Shown: piece after piece, positions 35,016 through 44,918 of the stretch
Layout of the letters: the number at the start of each line of letters is the position of its first letter
How positions within the stretch are numbered: position 1 is the stretch's first letter
DNA from: Bacillota bacterium
GTDB lineage: Bacteria > Bacillota > Clostridia > Christensenellales > SZUA-584
NCBI GenBank assembly: GCA_023436115.1
Contig: JAEZKQ010000026.1
Coordinates: 1-64,000, forward strand
Direction of reading: 5' to 3'
Length of the DNA: 64,000 nucleotides
The notes under the pieces: model-generated
The model's input: only the letters and a program-made list of their open reading frames with translations
The model's database searches: none
Told to the model about the DNA's origin: nothing
Translations under genes and position numbers: made by a program

Positions 35016-35747
35016 TTATTCTTCATCCATTACGGCATTATGGTAAACATTCTGTACGTCGTCGTTGTCTTCCAACATGTCGAGCATCTTTTGTATGCTG
35101 GCTTCCGTTTCTTCTGTTACGTCAACGGTGTTGGACGGCACAAGCTGCACTTCCGCCAACGCGAATTCGTAACCGGATTTCTCCAATGCTTCATATACGC
35201 TGGTGAACGATGCCACATCCGTTGTAATTTCCAGCGCATCTTCATCGTCCTGCACGTCCATCGCACCGGCATCCAGCGCTTCCAGCATCAGTGCGTCTTC
35301 GTCCAATTGGCCGTCTTTCTCTACAATAAGCACGCCTTTTCTTTCAAACATCCAGGATACGCAGCCTGTTGCGCCCAAAGAGCCGCCGTTTTTATCAAAG
35401 CTGTGCCTCACTTCTCCCGCAGTCCTGTTTCTGTTGTCTGTTAAGGCTTCAACAATCACTGCCACACCGCCCGGGCCATAGCCTTCATAGACAATAGATT
35501 CATAATTGATGTTGCCAAGCTCACCGGCTGCCTTTTTTATCGAACGCAATATCGTGTCATTGGGCATGTTATTAGCCTTGGCCTTTGCGACCACATCTTT
35601 AAGCTTTGAATTTGTTTCCGGGTCGCTGCCGCCTTCCTTCACAGCAACAGCAATTTCTCTGCCTATCTTCGTAAATATTTTACCGCGCTTTGCATCAGTG
35701 CGCTCTTTTTTGTGCTTGATGTTTGCCCATTTGGAATGTCCGGACAT
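35016..35747 (-). CDS. yebC: YebC/PmpR family protein
   Basis: The protein has 243 residues beginning SGHSKWANIKHKKERTDAKR, the family hallmark, with NMPNDTILRSIKKA and YEGYGPGGVAVIVEALTDN following. YebC proteins act as regulators and, for some members, help ribosomes through proline stretches. The start follows GAGGTGACTT. Length is normal. Confidence 0.95.
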   Translation of the reverse strand: MSGHSKWANIKHKKERTDAKRGKIFTKIGREIAVAVKEGGSDPETNSKLKDVVAKAKANNMPNDTILRSIKKAAGELGNINYESIVYEGYGPGGVAVIVEALTDNRNRTAGEVRHSFDKNGGSLGATGCVSWMFERKGVLIVEKDGQLDEDALMLEALDAGAMDVQDDEDALEITTDVASFTSVYEALEKSGYEFALAEVQLVPSNTVDVTEETEASIQKMLDMLEDNDDVQNVYHNAVMDEE

Positions 35748-35810
35748 AAGTCACCTCGTCATAAAAATCTCTTTGGTATATTAACATAAAAAAATCAGGC
35801 GCACAATCCG

Positions 35811-36479
35811 TTAGTTAACCATGTTATCGGGCAAAAGGTTGAGCATGTCGTCTTCGTTGGCAACGTCGACAAAGCTTTGCGGTACATCACCCACAATGAT
35901 GGTATCTGAAATCAACACTTGTGACGTAATTTCGACAGTTTGCGACACGCTTCCCATCAGTATACGTACAGACGCGTTGAGCACCAGGTAGATTTTATGC
36001 CGTGTCTGGTTAATACCCGCATCTTCAAATTCCGTCTGAAAGTCACTGGTCACCGAACCGACCGGCTCCACTTGTATGACGATGTTAGGGCCCCGCCCCG
36101 TCATCAGTTGTCCGCCGAGTATTGTCCCAATGGGTATGCCGATGCCTTGCTTACCAATACTTAAAATCTTTTCCTGTGCTGTATTGGCAGTTTGGGCAGC
36201 TAAGTTGTTCATCATAACGGCGTTTGCCGAAACAAGTGTTATTCTTCCGTTACTATCTTTTTCTATGTTGATGAGGTCCGAATAATTCACATCCGCGCCG
36301 ATCGTTTCGCGTACAGCATCATTCATCGCTTTAACACCAATCGCGCGCAATTGCTCTTCCGTAATGCTCAATATCGTCGGGCGCATTGCCGCGTCGATCA
36401 GCAGATAGCCAATAAACGCCAGTATTAGTAATACTAACGCGATCCATCTTTTATAGCGTTTTTTCCTCGCTGGTTTCAT
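35811..36479 (-). CDS. yunB: Sporulation protein YunB
   Basis: The protein has 222 residues. A basic N-terminus precedes one membrane segment (about 12-28), then MNDAVRETI and the G-rich ISIGKQGIGIPIGTILGG region typical of YunB. In Bacillus it is made under the mother-cell sigma-E factor and its loss reduces sporulation. No neighbour shares an operon with it here; the 63 bases to yebC have no obvious terminator. Confidence 0.82.
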   Translation of the reverse strand: MKPARKKRYKRWIALVLLILAFIGYLLIDAAMRPTILSITEEQLRAIGVKAMNDAVRETIGADVNYSDLINIEKDSNGRITLVSANAVMMNNLAAQTANTAQEKILSIGKQGIGIPIGTILGGQLMTGRGPNIVIQVEPVGSVTSDFQTEFEDAGINQTRHKIYLVLNASVRILMGSVSQTVEITSQVLISDTIIVGDVPQSFVDVANEDDMLNLLPDNMVN

Positions 36480-36622
36480 ACCATCACCATATATTAAGTT
36501 ATGCGCAAATCATTAGCGGCATCACAGCAAAGCCGTAAAATGTAAATTAATCGCGAAATGGTGCCGTTTGAAACAAAGTATGTTATAATAAATAAAAAAA
36601 TTTAAAGCAAGGGTGGAAATGC

Positions 36623-39600
36623 ATGTTTAAGGACAATCCCTCACAACTGCACCGACATGAAGACAAGCCTGAAGGCTTTTTTAAAAAAATATTAAAATCG
36701 GTTTCCAAAGCTGTTAAATCGGCTGTTGCATATATCACATACGGTTTTAAGTTATTCATACATAAAGCTGCTGTGTTCCTTCATGTTTCCCGTAAAGACT
36801 CGGAAAATAGGCCTTCTGCCGTTTCATCCGAAACGCATGTTATCGGCAGTGTTAAAGATCCGTCTGTCCATGCCGGGAAGTTGAAGAAAAAGGAAAAAAT
36901 ACAGGTGGTTATCCCCCATATCTCTAAAGAGCATCTTTCGGGTGAGGGAAAAGAACACATCACGATGTTTCGTCCGCGTCGGCATAAGAACGGTGTGGTA
37001 ATTAGCGTTATGCTGACTTCCGCCAAGCTCATACTCATCGCCATATTTATGATCGGGGCTGCGGGTGCCGGTACTATTGTGGGTATAGCCAAAGCTTATA
37101 TGGAAACCACGCCCACTCTGGATATGGAGAAGATCGAGGATCAATCACAGACGACTTATCTTTATGATATGAACGGTCAGGAAATTGCGACGTATACAGG
37201 TGTGGAAAACAGAGACTGGGCTACAATTGATGAAATACCCGAAAAGCTGCAAAAAGCCGTTATCGCCATTGAGGATGTGCGTTTTGAATATCATTCAGGC
37301 ATTGATATGAAACGCCTTTTGGGTGCTTTTGTCAGCAACCTTATGAACAGCAACGTTCAGGGCGGCAGTACGATCACGCAGCAGCTCATAAAAAACAGGC
37401 TTTTAAGCCCCGAGCGGACATATAAGCGCAAAATACAGGAAGCTTATTTAGCCATGCAGCTTGAGGAAACCTACAATAAGGAACAAATACTTGAGGCCTA
37501 TTTGAATACCATCCATCTGGGCGGCTCTAATTATGGTGTCAAGACCGCGGCAATGGATTACTTCGGAAAAGAGCTGAATCAGCTCACACTGCGCGAATGC
37601 GCGATGCTCGCGGGTATCACGCGGTATCCCTATTACTATAATCCAAGAACCTGTTACTACAAAACCAATCATCCTGAACGCGTCAATGACAGAACAGATA
37701 ACGTTCTGACGCAAATGTATAAAGCGGGCTTTATTACGAAGGAAGAGTATGATGACGCGCTTGTGGAGTCTGTTCATGTCGAAGAGAAATCCAAAGTCGC
37801 TGAAATGTATAAAATGCCTTACTTCGTCGAATATGCCATTTATGATGTCATCACGCATATCCTCAAACAGAGGAACATGATGGATACGAAAGAAAACCGT
37901 GCTCAGATCGATAACGAGATTCGCACAAACGGTTACCGCATATACACCACAGTCGATCCGAAAATACAAACAGCTGTAGAACAAAGCCTTGCGAATTGGG
38001 ATAGATATCCCAAGCTGGAATATAAAGAAGACTCAGTGAAGCGGATCACCAATGACGACGGAACGGTAACGGAGATTATACAGCCACAGGCGGCTGCTGT
38101 TGTGATAGAGCAGAGCACCGGCCAGCTTAAAGCCGTTGTGGGCGGGCGTACCACCCCCACAGCCAGAAAAACGCTGAACCGGGCTTATGACACCTCAATG
38201 CCCGTCGGTTCGTCTATTAAGCCTATTGCAGTTTATGCCCCGGCAATTGACAAGGGCGCCTCAGATGGTACTATTGTTCCCAATATGCCTGTTAAAATTG
38301 AAGGCTGGGACGATAATGGCGGCAAAGGATATCCCTCGGGCGGCGCATCAAAATATGGACCTGTGACGCTGCGCACGGCGGTTGTCAGATCTTTGAACAG
38401 CGCAACGGCATGGACGCTCCTCAATCTTGTGAAGTTGGATGACTCATACAACTATCTTGTCGATATGGGCATTAACCCGAACCATATACAAAAAACAGGC
38501 TCCGGCCTCGGTTTGGGCGCTTCGGGTATCACCCCAATAGAAATGGCTGGCGCTTACGCCACAATTGCCAACATGGGTGTTTATTTGGAGCCGCTATCGT
38601 TCACGGAGGTCACAGATAAAGACGGCAACATCATACTTAGTGCCGACGAGATACGTGAACAGCGAAAAGTCTTTGAGCCCTCAACGGCATGGATTGTTAC
38701 AGACATGCTTGTGAACGCCGTTAAAAGTGGTACGGGTACAAAAGCCCAGATCGAAGGCATGACGATTGGAGGCAAAACGGGAACCAACCAGGAAGCCAAG
38801 GGTGTGTTCTTTGCCGGTATCTCACCCTATTATACGGCGACATTGTGGATCGGCCATGACGATTTTAAACCGCTTGACAGCGATGTTTACGCCTCCAGTT
38901 CAGCGGCACCGCTTTGGAAGGATTTTATGTCCAAAATACTGGAGGGAAAAGAAAATAAACCGATAATCGATGCCACGCCGGAATCGTTGGGTCTCGTGTC
39001 CGCGAAAATCTGTCAGGTTTCAGGCAAGCTCGCAACGCATGACTGTGCGCTAGATGAGCTTCATCCGCCGCAAACAGCCTATTTCCGTAAAGGTACACAG
39101 CCTACAGAAAATTGTGATGTTCATTTTTCTAAAAATATCTGCCAGGTAAGCGGCAAGCTTGCAACGCACAATTGTCCGACCGAAACTGTTGTGCCTAAGT
39201 ACTATATGTTCCTGCCGGCCGATTCGATATACTGGAAGTTTACTAGCAATCAACGCGCCAAATATATGCCCAACATGGCAACGGCGCTTGGTGGCGGGCT
39301 TTCCATAAATGATCTGGAACCCAGTATGCCGGAATACTATACATATTATTGCGATATCCATACGGATGCATGGGCGGCAGAACAGACGATGCGAGCCAAC
39401 GCGGTGACCAATGCAAATGCACAAATCTCCGCTTCGAATCAGCTGTTATCAGACCCCGCCTATATGCTTACATCCGAAGACCAATTGACGCTCACAAATA
39501 AGATCGATGAGCTTAAAACCCTCTTGGCTGATGCTGCATCCACCTCGGGGGCGATCGACCAGAAAACAGCTGAGCTTAAACAGCTGACGGATATGATGAT

Positions 39601-39634
39601 AGCGCTTTATACTCCACAACCCGTAACACCATAG
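36623..39634 (+). CDS. Class A penicillin-binding protein, long cytoplasmic N-terminus
   Basis: The protein has 1,003 residues, starting after AAGGGTGG. About 125 mostly basic residues precede a membrane helix (about 128-155). The glycosyltransferase domain shows EDVRFEYHSGID and GGSTITQQL (about 213-260). The transpeptidase domain carries the serine motif SSIK in MPVGSSIKPIAVYAP, then SLNSATAW and KTGT in GGKTGTNQ. Near the C-terminus ICQVSGKLATHDC and ICQVSGKLATHNC form a repeated cysteine motif, and a helical tail ends the protein. It polymerises and cross-links peptidoglycan. The first helix region and length exceed those of Bacillus PBP1. Confidence 0.92.
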   Translation: MFKDNPSQLHRHEDKPEGFFKKILKSVSKAVKSAVAYITYGFKLFIHKAAVFLHVSRKDSENRPSAVSSETHVIGSVKDPSVHAGKLKKKEKIQVVIPHISKEHLSGEGKEHITMFRPRRHKNGVVISVMLTSAKLILIAIFMIGAAGAGTIVGIAKAYMETTPTLDMEKIEDQSQTTYLYDMNGQEIATYTGVENRDWATIDEIPEKLQKAVIAIEDVRFEYHSGIDMKRLLGAFVSNLMNSNVQGGSTITQQLIKNRLLSPERTYKRKIQEAYLAMQLEETYNKEQILEAYLNTIHLGGSNYGVKTAAMDYFGKELNQLTLRECAMLAGITRYPYYYNPRTCYYKTNHPERVNDRTDNVLTQMYKAGFITKEEYDDALVESVHVEEKSKVAEMYKMPYFVEYAIYDVITHILKQRNMMDTKENRAQIDNEIRTNGYRIYTTVDPKIQTAVEQSLANWDRYPKLEYKEDSVKRITNDDGTVTEIIQPQAAAVVIEQSTGQLKAVVGGRTTPTARKTLNRAYDTSMPVGSSIKPIAVYAPAIDKGASDGTIVPNMPVKIEGWDDNGGKGYPSGGASKYGPVTLRTAVVRSLNSATAWTLLNLVKLDDSYNYLVDMGINPNHIQKTGSGLGLGASGITPIEMAGAYATIANMGVYLEPLSFTEVTDKDGNIILSADEIREQRKVFEPSTAWIVTDMLVNAVKSGTGTKAQIEGMTIGGKTGTNQEAKGVFFAGISPYYTATLWIGHDDFKPLDSDVYASSSAAPLWKDFMSKILEGKENKPIIDATPESLGLVSAKICQVSGKLATHDCALDELHPPQTAYFRKGTQPTENCDVHFSKNICQVSGKLATHNCPTETVVPKYYMFLPADSIYWKFTSNQRAKYMPNMATALGGGLSINDLEPSMPEYYTYYCDIHTDAWAAEQTMRANAVTNANAQISASNQLLSDPAYMLTSEDQLTLTNKIDELKTLLADAASTSGAIDQKTAELKQLTDMMIALYTPQPVTP

Positions 39635-39635
39635 T

Positions 39636-42002
39636 TTATGGCATATAGTTTTCTTCATCCAATACATGAATTCTGACATTTGAGGAGGGCGGCCCGCAAA
39701 GACGCTCTCCTTCCATTTCTATCTCGGGATGTACAGGAACCACATAGTAATCATAGATATGCCCATATTCTGCTGTGAAGTCGTTGACGGTAATCTTTGA
39801 CGCAGCGCCTGCATATTCACCTATCATTTCCAGCGTGCCCAAAGAGACATCCTTTCTCATCACTCTGTAAACCACAAAGCTTTCTTTCGGCGAAAAGCTC
39901 AAGTATGGCAAACCACCGTCACCGCTTGTCGCTGTCAAATCATCGGGCGGAGACGGTACCGCCCAATATGAAGTGTATTGTGTCGGGACAGTATCATCAG
40001 TGAAGTATTCCAGTGTTGTTTGCTCTTCGGGAGTAAACGCGCTGGCCAGCATCGGTTGATTGCCGTTTTCAAGAGATTGAACATCGATTCGGACAGCCAC
40101 AATATCTTCGGGCTGCAAGAAATCCGGCGCTTTTGTGTCCTTATAAATGCCTTCAAAAAGTTTATTTAACATCAAGGCGGGAAAAGTTCCTCCCGTTACA
40201 TCCGCGGGCAAGCAATGTTTTTGGTCAGTACTGTCAAACCCCATCCAACAGCACATCGTGTACTGGGCATTATATGCGACGGTCCAAGCATCACGGTTAT
40301 CCTCCCCCGCTCCGGCTGTGCCTGTTTTTGCAGCAATCGAAACGCCTTGTACGCTCACACGTTTGGCTGTACCTGTCGCAGCGGCGGTTTCCAGCATTGA
40401 TGTCATGAGGAAGGCTGTCTCCGGAGACAGAACGCTTGTTTTTGTCTCAGGTCTTTTATAGATGACCTCTCCGGTTCCGTCTTCAATTTTCGTGATACAG
40501 GACGGATATGTGTAGTAACCGCCGTTGGCAAACGGAGTAAAAGCGTTGCCCAGGCAAAGCGGTGATACACCCGTTGTAAAACCGCCAAGCGCCAATGTCA
40601 GGCCGTTATCTTTATTTTCAAACGGTATACCAACCTGTGAGGCATATAGCTTAGCCGCATCAACACCGAGCGTATCCAGCACCCTAACGGCAGGCAGGTT
40701 GAGTGAGCTGGCTACGGCTTGACGCAAAGTGACCCAGCCCGCATAGTTGTCGGAGAAATTCTTTGGCACATAACCGCCGAAATCCTCTTTTTCGTCGAGT
40801 ACTAACGTTGTGGGCGTGTACCCCAGCTTTTCCAGCGCCGGTGCATACACCATAACCGGTTTAATGGCGGAACCCGGCTGGCGTTTGATATCCATGGCAC
40901 GGTTGATGCCGCGGCGTGTTTCATATTTCCGGCCGCCAACAATAGCACGTATTTCGCTTGTTTTGCTGTCAAGTATCACAAGCGCCGCCTGACATAGCTC
41001 ACCGTCTTCGGCATCGCTTGGAAAATTATCCGCATCTTCGAATAGTGTTTCCACCCTATCCTGAAGCCCCTGATCCAGCGTCGTGTATATTTTATATCCG
41101 CTGGAAAGCAGCTCTTCACTGTCCATCATTAGTATGTCTTCCGCTTCCGACAGCACCATATCAATGTAGAAACCATATTCTTCTTCTGTTTTCTCACTCA
41201 ATACAACAGCTTCCTGCTTAGCCTCACTCTCTTCTCGCGCCGAAATAAGGCCCTCCTTTGCCATAATAGAGATAACTAAGTTTCTTCTCTCAATGGATTT
41301 TTGCAGATCAATATGCGGTGCGTAGTGAGTCGGTGCTTTGATGACTCCGGCCAGTAATGCAGCTTGTGCAATGGAAAGTGATTTTGCGCTGATTCCAAAA
41401 TAGGTTTTGGCGGCAGCTTCAATGCCGTATGCCCCGTTTCCAAAATAAATATAATTGAGATACATCTCCAGTATCTTGTCCTTGGAATAGACCTGTTCAA
41501 GTTCGTAAGCCATCACAGCCTCTTGCAGTTTGCGTGATATTGTCTTGACTCCCGTTAAAGAGGTATTTTTGACAAGCTGTTGAGATATCGTGCTGGCCCC
41601 TTGTTTGAAACTTCCGCTCTTCAAATCTTCGAGCAGCGAACCCGCGATACGTATAAGATCAACACCGCCGTGTTCGTAGAAACGAGCATCTTCTATAGCG
41701 ATAAATGCATTCTTAACATGTTCGGGTATCTGCGTAATGGGAATGTAGACGCGGTTTTGTTTACTATATAATGCTGCTGTCTCCAAACCGTTTTTATCAT
41801 AAACGAGCAGCGTTTGCTGCATCTCTCCAATTTTATGAGGATCAAATTCCTTCCATTCATCAAGCCCCATCAAATAAGAAGCGGCAAAGGTAACACCTGA
41901 TAACGACAGTGCGATAATACTTAACATCGTATACTTAAAAACACTGAATATTTTATGAAATATGCGGGATATCGGCCCTTGAATATGTCTGTGTTTTCCC
42001 AT
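39636..42002 (-). CDS. Class A penicillin-binding protein
   Basis: The protein has 788 residues with a short cytoplasmic tail and a membrane helix (about 22-45). Glycosyltransferase motifs are EDARFYEHGGVD and GASTISQQLVKN, and transpeptidase motifs are the serine in QPGSAIKPVMVYAP, SLN in ASSLNLPA and KTGT in AAKTGTAG. A C-terminal fibronectin-like segment (about 700-775) follows. It starts after AAAGGAC and faces the other class A PBP gene, with a single base between the two stop codons. Two paralogues side by side may be specialised for growth and sporulation. Confidence 0.9.
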   Translation of the reverse strand: MGKHRHIQGPISRIFHKIFSVFKYTMLSIIALSLSGVTFAASYLMGLDEWKEFDPHKIGEMQQTLLVYDKNGLETAALYSKQNRVYIPITQIPEHVKNAFIAIEDARFYEHGGVDLIRIAGSLLEDLKSGSFKQGASTISQQLVKNTSLTGVKTISRKLQEAVMAYELEQVYSKDKILEMYLNYIYFGNGAYGIEAAAKTYFGISAKSLSIAQAALLAGVIKAPTHYAPHIDLQKSIERRNLVISIMAKEGLISAREESEAKQEAVVLSEKTEEEYGFYIDMVLSEAEDILMMDSEELLSSGYKIYTTLDQGLQDRVETLFEDADNFPSDAEDGELCQAALVILDSKTSEIRAIVGGRKYETRRGINRAMDIKRQPGSAIKPVMVYAPALEKLGYTPTTLVLDEKEDFGGYVPKNFSDNYAGWVTLRQAVASSLNLPAVRVLDTLGVDAAKLYASQVGIPFENKDNGLTLALGGFTTGVSPLCLGNAFTPFANGGYYTYPSCITKIEDGTGEVIYKRPETKTSVLSPETAFLMTSMLETAAATGTAKRVSVQGVSIAAKTGTAGAGEDNRDAWTVAYNAQYTMCCWMGFDSTDQKHCLPADVTGGTFPALMLNKLFEGIYKDTKAPDFLQPEDIVAVRIDVQSLENGNQPMLASAFTPEEQTTLEYFTDDTVPTQYTSYWAVPSPPDDLTATSGDGGLPYLSFSPKESFVVYRVMRKDVSLGTLEMIGEYAGAASKITVNDFTAEYGHIYDYYVVPVHPEIEMEGERLCGPPSSNVRIHVLDEENYMP

Positions 42003-42186
42003 GCTTATGATGTCCTTTTATCTTCTTCGACCTAGAAAATAGACTATCCGATTTAAGGCCTGAATATGTTTTTCGACACCAACCAAAATTTAGCATGAAA
42101 ACTAGCCAATTTTCGGCAAAAGCTCTTAAAGGAAACATGCATGACAAAAAGAATACGTTATGGATCACCTTGAAAGGATGAAGTGT

Positions 42187-42495
42187 ATGCACATTAGAGT
42201 CAAACAACAAAGCGATATTATCACGGCATATGTATACGGCGAGCTTGACCATCACAGTGCTGAACAGGTTAAAGACGAACTCGACAGCCTGATACGTCGC
42301 TTTAATGAGATTGATCTTGTGCTCGATTTGACAAACTTGAGCTTTATGGACAGCTCGGGCCTGGGCGTGATACTGGGCCGTTACAAAAAGCTCAAAGCAA
42401 AAGGTGGAAGTATGTATATTAGAAATGCCAATAGTCAGATCGAGAAAGTATTTCATGTCAGTGGTATTTATCAAATTATTAAAAAAATTAAGTAA
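42187..42495 (+). CDS. spoIIAA: SpoIIAA, anti-sigma F factor antagonist
   Basis: The protein has 102 residues from the ATG at 42187, the one properly spaced from AAAGGA. The STAS domain carries DLTNLSFMDSSGLGVILGR; the serine in DSSG is the one phosphorylated by SpoIIAB. Unphosphorylated SpoIIAA releases sigma F in the forespore. It is the first gene of the sporulation operon. Confidence 0.95.
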   Translation: MHIRVKQQSDIITAYVYGELDHHSAEQVKDELDSLIRRFNEIDLVLDLTNLSFMDSSGLGVILGRYKKLKAKGGSMYIRNANSQIEKVFHVSGIYQIIKKIK

Positions 42496-42507
42496 TCGGG
42501 GGCGCAT

Positions 42508-42939
42508 ATGGAAAACAAAAACACCATGGAATTAAAGCTGCCCAGCCTTTCTGTTAACGAAGGCTTCGCACGCAGCGTTGTGGGCGCATTTGCCACACAG
42601 CTTGATCCTACGCTTGAAGACATCGCGGACATTAAAACAGCGGTCTCTGAGGCCGTCACAAACGCTATAGTCCACGCGTATCCCGACAGGGTCGGCGAGA
42701 TATGCATCCTGGCTTCACTTGATAAGCATACCATCACGATCGTGGTGCAGGACAACGGTATCGGGATCACTGATATTGATCAAGCCAGACAGCCGTTTTA
42801 CAGTACGGCAGGTGATGAATCGCGTTCGGGCATGGGCTTTACCGTCATGGAAACGTTTATGGATGAGGTCACAATTGAATCGACACCCGGGAAAGGAACG
42901 ACGGTTGAGCTGAAAAAGAAGATCGCCGCTCAAGGTTAA
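42508..42939 (+). CDS. spoIIAB: SpoIIAB, anti-sigma F factor and kinase
   Basis: The protein has 143 residues of the GHKL ATPase fold. It contains DIKTAVSEAVTNAIVHAYP (N box), VVQDNGIGITDIDQA (G1) and SGMGFTVMETFMD (G2). It binds sigma F and phosphorylates SpoIIAA. Twelve bases separate it from spoIIAA. Confidence 0.96.
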   Translation: MENKNTMELKLPSLSVNEGFARSVVGAFATQLDPTLEDIADIKTAVSEAVTNAIVHAYPDRVGEICILASLDKHTITIVVQDNGIGITDIDQARQPFYSTAGDESRSGMGFTVMETFMDEVTIESTPGKGTTVELKKKIAAQG

Positions 42940-42943
42940 ACAC

Positions 42944-43678
42944 ATGGCAAACAAAGGTGTGCTCTCGCACGAAGAGAGCCTGCGGCTTATAAAAGCAGCG
43001 CAGCACGGCGACGACGACGCCAAGGAAACGCTTATCATCCGCAATACCGCGCTGGTGAAAAGCATCGTCAAAAAATTTCTAAATCGCGGTGTAGAATTTG
43101 AAGATCTGATGCAGATCGGCAGCCTGGGACTTGTTAAGGCAGTGCTGGGTTACGATCCAAAATTCGATGTGCGCTTCTCCACGTATGCCGTTCCGATGAT
43201 CGCGGGAGAAATCAAGCGGTTTTTACGTGACGACGGTATTATTAAGGTCAGCCGTTCGCTGCGTGAAAAGTCATTTGAAATATTCAGCGTCAAAGAAATA
43301 TTAAAATCAGAGCTCAAGCGAGAGCCCACAATTGATGAGCTCTCTAAGCGCCTTGATATGTCGCCCGAAGATATCGTTTTTGCGATGGAAGCGGTACGCA
43401 GCCCTGTGTCAATTTTTGAGCCCGCCTTTGATGACGATAATTCAAAGACACTGCTCATAGATACAATGGCTGAAAATGACGACAGTGACATGATCGATAC
43501 GATTTTGTTAAAGGAACTGATACAAAAACTTGATCCCAAAGAGCGCCAGCTCATCATGCTGCGCTATTACAGCGATAAAACACAGATGGAAATTGCCGAA
43601 ATACTCGGCGTATCACAGGTTCAGGTCTCACGTCTTATTACCAAAACATTAGATAAATTAAGAAAAGCTGTCGAATAG
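42944..43678 (+). CDS. sigF: RNA polymerase sigma-F factor
   Basis: The protein has 244 residues with region 2 (EDLMQIGSLGLVKAV, FSTYAVPMIAGEIKRFLRD), region 3 and region 4 (MEIAEILGVSQVQVSRLITKTL). It is the first forespore-specific sigma factor, controlled by the two proteins encoded upstream. It starts four bases after the spoIIAB stop. Confidence 0.96.
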   Translation: MANKGVLSHEESLRLIKAAQHGDDDAKETLIIRNTALVKSIVKKFLNRGVEFEDLMQIGSLGLVKAVLGYDPKFDVRFSTYAVPMIAGEIKRFLRDDGIIKVSRSLREKSFEIFSVKEILKSELKREPTIDELSKRLDMSPEDIVFAMEAVRSPVSIFEPAFDDDNSKTLLIDTMAENDDSDMIDTILLKELIQKLDPKERQLIMLRYYSDKTQMEIAEILGVSQVQVSRLITKTLDKLRKAVE

Positions 43679-43794
43679 CTTTTCTTTGCATTCCTTTCTT
43701 GTAAATAATTTTAATTTCAATGCGCAATAATACAATTATGGCTTGCTTGATTCCTGCAAGAACGAGATTTTTAGGATAAAGGAGCGTGCTTTTT

Positions 43795-43917
43795 TTGTCA
43801 CGGAAAAGGTGGGGTATGATTGTTGTGATATGTGTATTTATTATAGCTGTGCTGGTTTTAGCTATATTCTTGCTGCAGCCTCATCTGAACCGTTACGCGG
43901 ATGCATGGTATGTATAG
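43795..43917 (+). CDS. Tiny membrane protein between sigF and spoVAA
   Basis: Translation could begin at TTG 43795 (after AAAGGAG, 40 residues) or ATG 43816 (after AAGGTGG, 33 residues). Either way the product is one transmembrane helix (IVVICVFIIAVLVLAIFLL) with a short polar tail ending ADAWYV. Its stop codon abuts the spoVAA start (TAGATG), so it is translationally linked to the spore membrane operon. I know of no named homologue. Confidence 0.55.
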   Translation: MSRKRWGMIVVICVFIIAVLVLAIFLLQPHLNRYADAWYV

Positions 43918-44499
43918 ATGCAAAAAGATATCTACTTCAGCTTGGAAAAAACGGCATATACAAATAACGTTCGCGTAACGCTTCTGGATTTCTGCAAGGT
44001 TATTGGCGCTGATACCGAGACATTGAAATGTATTCATTTTGATATTTCCGGCGAAGCGCTGTGTGTGACGGCATTTGATGTGGCCCAAAGGATTATGGCG
44101 ATATACCCTCAAGCGAGTGTAAATAGCTTAGGCGCTGCGGAGTGCAGTATTTTCATAAAGCACAAAAAGCAAAGCAAAGCCATGGCAGCGCTGAAATTAC
44201 TTTTTCTTTGTGCCGTCATGTTCTTTGGCGGCGCTATTGCTATCATGACCTTTCATGAAGATGTCGGCATGCGCAGTGTCCAAAACTCGATATATACCTT
44301 TTTCACTGGTATTCGTTCAGGCAATGCACTGATCGTTAGCATACCGTATACGATCGGTATTGCGATCGGTTTTATCGTGCTGTTTGGGCTCTTGGATGGA
44401 AGAAAGAAAAAGCCGTCAGTGCTGGATATCGATATACACGAGCAGGAAAAAGCGCTGCGAGACTATATGGCTACAAAAAGCAAAATGCATAATGGGTGA
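43918..44499 (+). CDS. spoVAA: SpoVAA, stage V sporulation protein AA
   Basis: The protein has 193 residues. A cytoplasmic N-terminal domain (about 1-85) is followed by two membrane segments (about 93-115 and 138-160). Position directly before spoVAB and the downstream spoVA genes, together with this layout, identifies it. SpoVA proteins build the inner-membrane channel that moves dipicolinic acid into the forespore and out at germination. Confidence 0.82.
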   Translation: MQKDIYFSLEKTAYTNNVRVTLLDFCKVIGADTETLKCIHFDISGEALCVTAFDVAQRIMAIYPQASVNSLGAAECSIFIKHKKQSKAMAALKLLFLCAVMFFGGAIAIMTFHEDVGMRSVQNSIYTFFTGIRSGNALIVSIPYTIGIAIGFIVLFGLLDGRKKKPSVLDIDIHEQEKALRDYMATKSKMHNG

Positions 44500-44905
44500 T
44501 ATTCTGGCTGGGCTTACCGGTCTGTGTACCGGCGTTGTGTCTGGAGGTGCGCTCTGCGCCTTTTATATCGCACTGGGTATATTCTCGAAGTCCGCCCTAA
44601 GCATAGGACTTAAAACATCCGGCATGCCGCTGGCAATAAGCAGCGCGCTTGGCGGCCTTGCGGGCACGGTGATGACACTCTATAACGTGTCTTTGGCCCG
44701 TTTGACTGTCGCAGCGCTAGTGTTCGGATTATTTGCCGGTATTTATGTGGGTATCTTTATAGCCTGTCTTGCGGAAGTCACGGATATGATACCTGTTACA
44801 AAAAGCAGAGGCTTTACAAAGCGGGCCATAACGCTGGTTCTGATGACATTCGTCATTGGTAAATTGGCCGGATCCTTAGCCTATTGGCTGTCCGATTTAT
44901 TTTGA
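44492..44905 (+). CDS. spoVAB: SpoVAB, stage V sporulation protein AB
   Basis: The protein has 137 residues and is nearly all membrane (four segments), beginning GDILAGLTGLCTGVVSGGA. The ATG at 44492 overlaps the end of spoVAA by eight bases. The earlier open frame in the track is an artefact of the spoVAA overlap. Confidence 0.8.
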   Translation: MGDILAGLTGLCTGVVSGGALCAFYIALGIFSKSALSIGLKTSGMPLAISSALGGLAGTVMTLYNVSLARLTVAALVFGLFAGIYVGIFIACLAEVTDMIPVTKSRGFTKRAITLVLMTFVIGKLAGSLAYWLSDLF

Positions 44906-44918
44906 GAAAGGGATAAGT

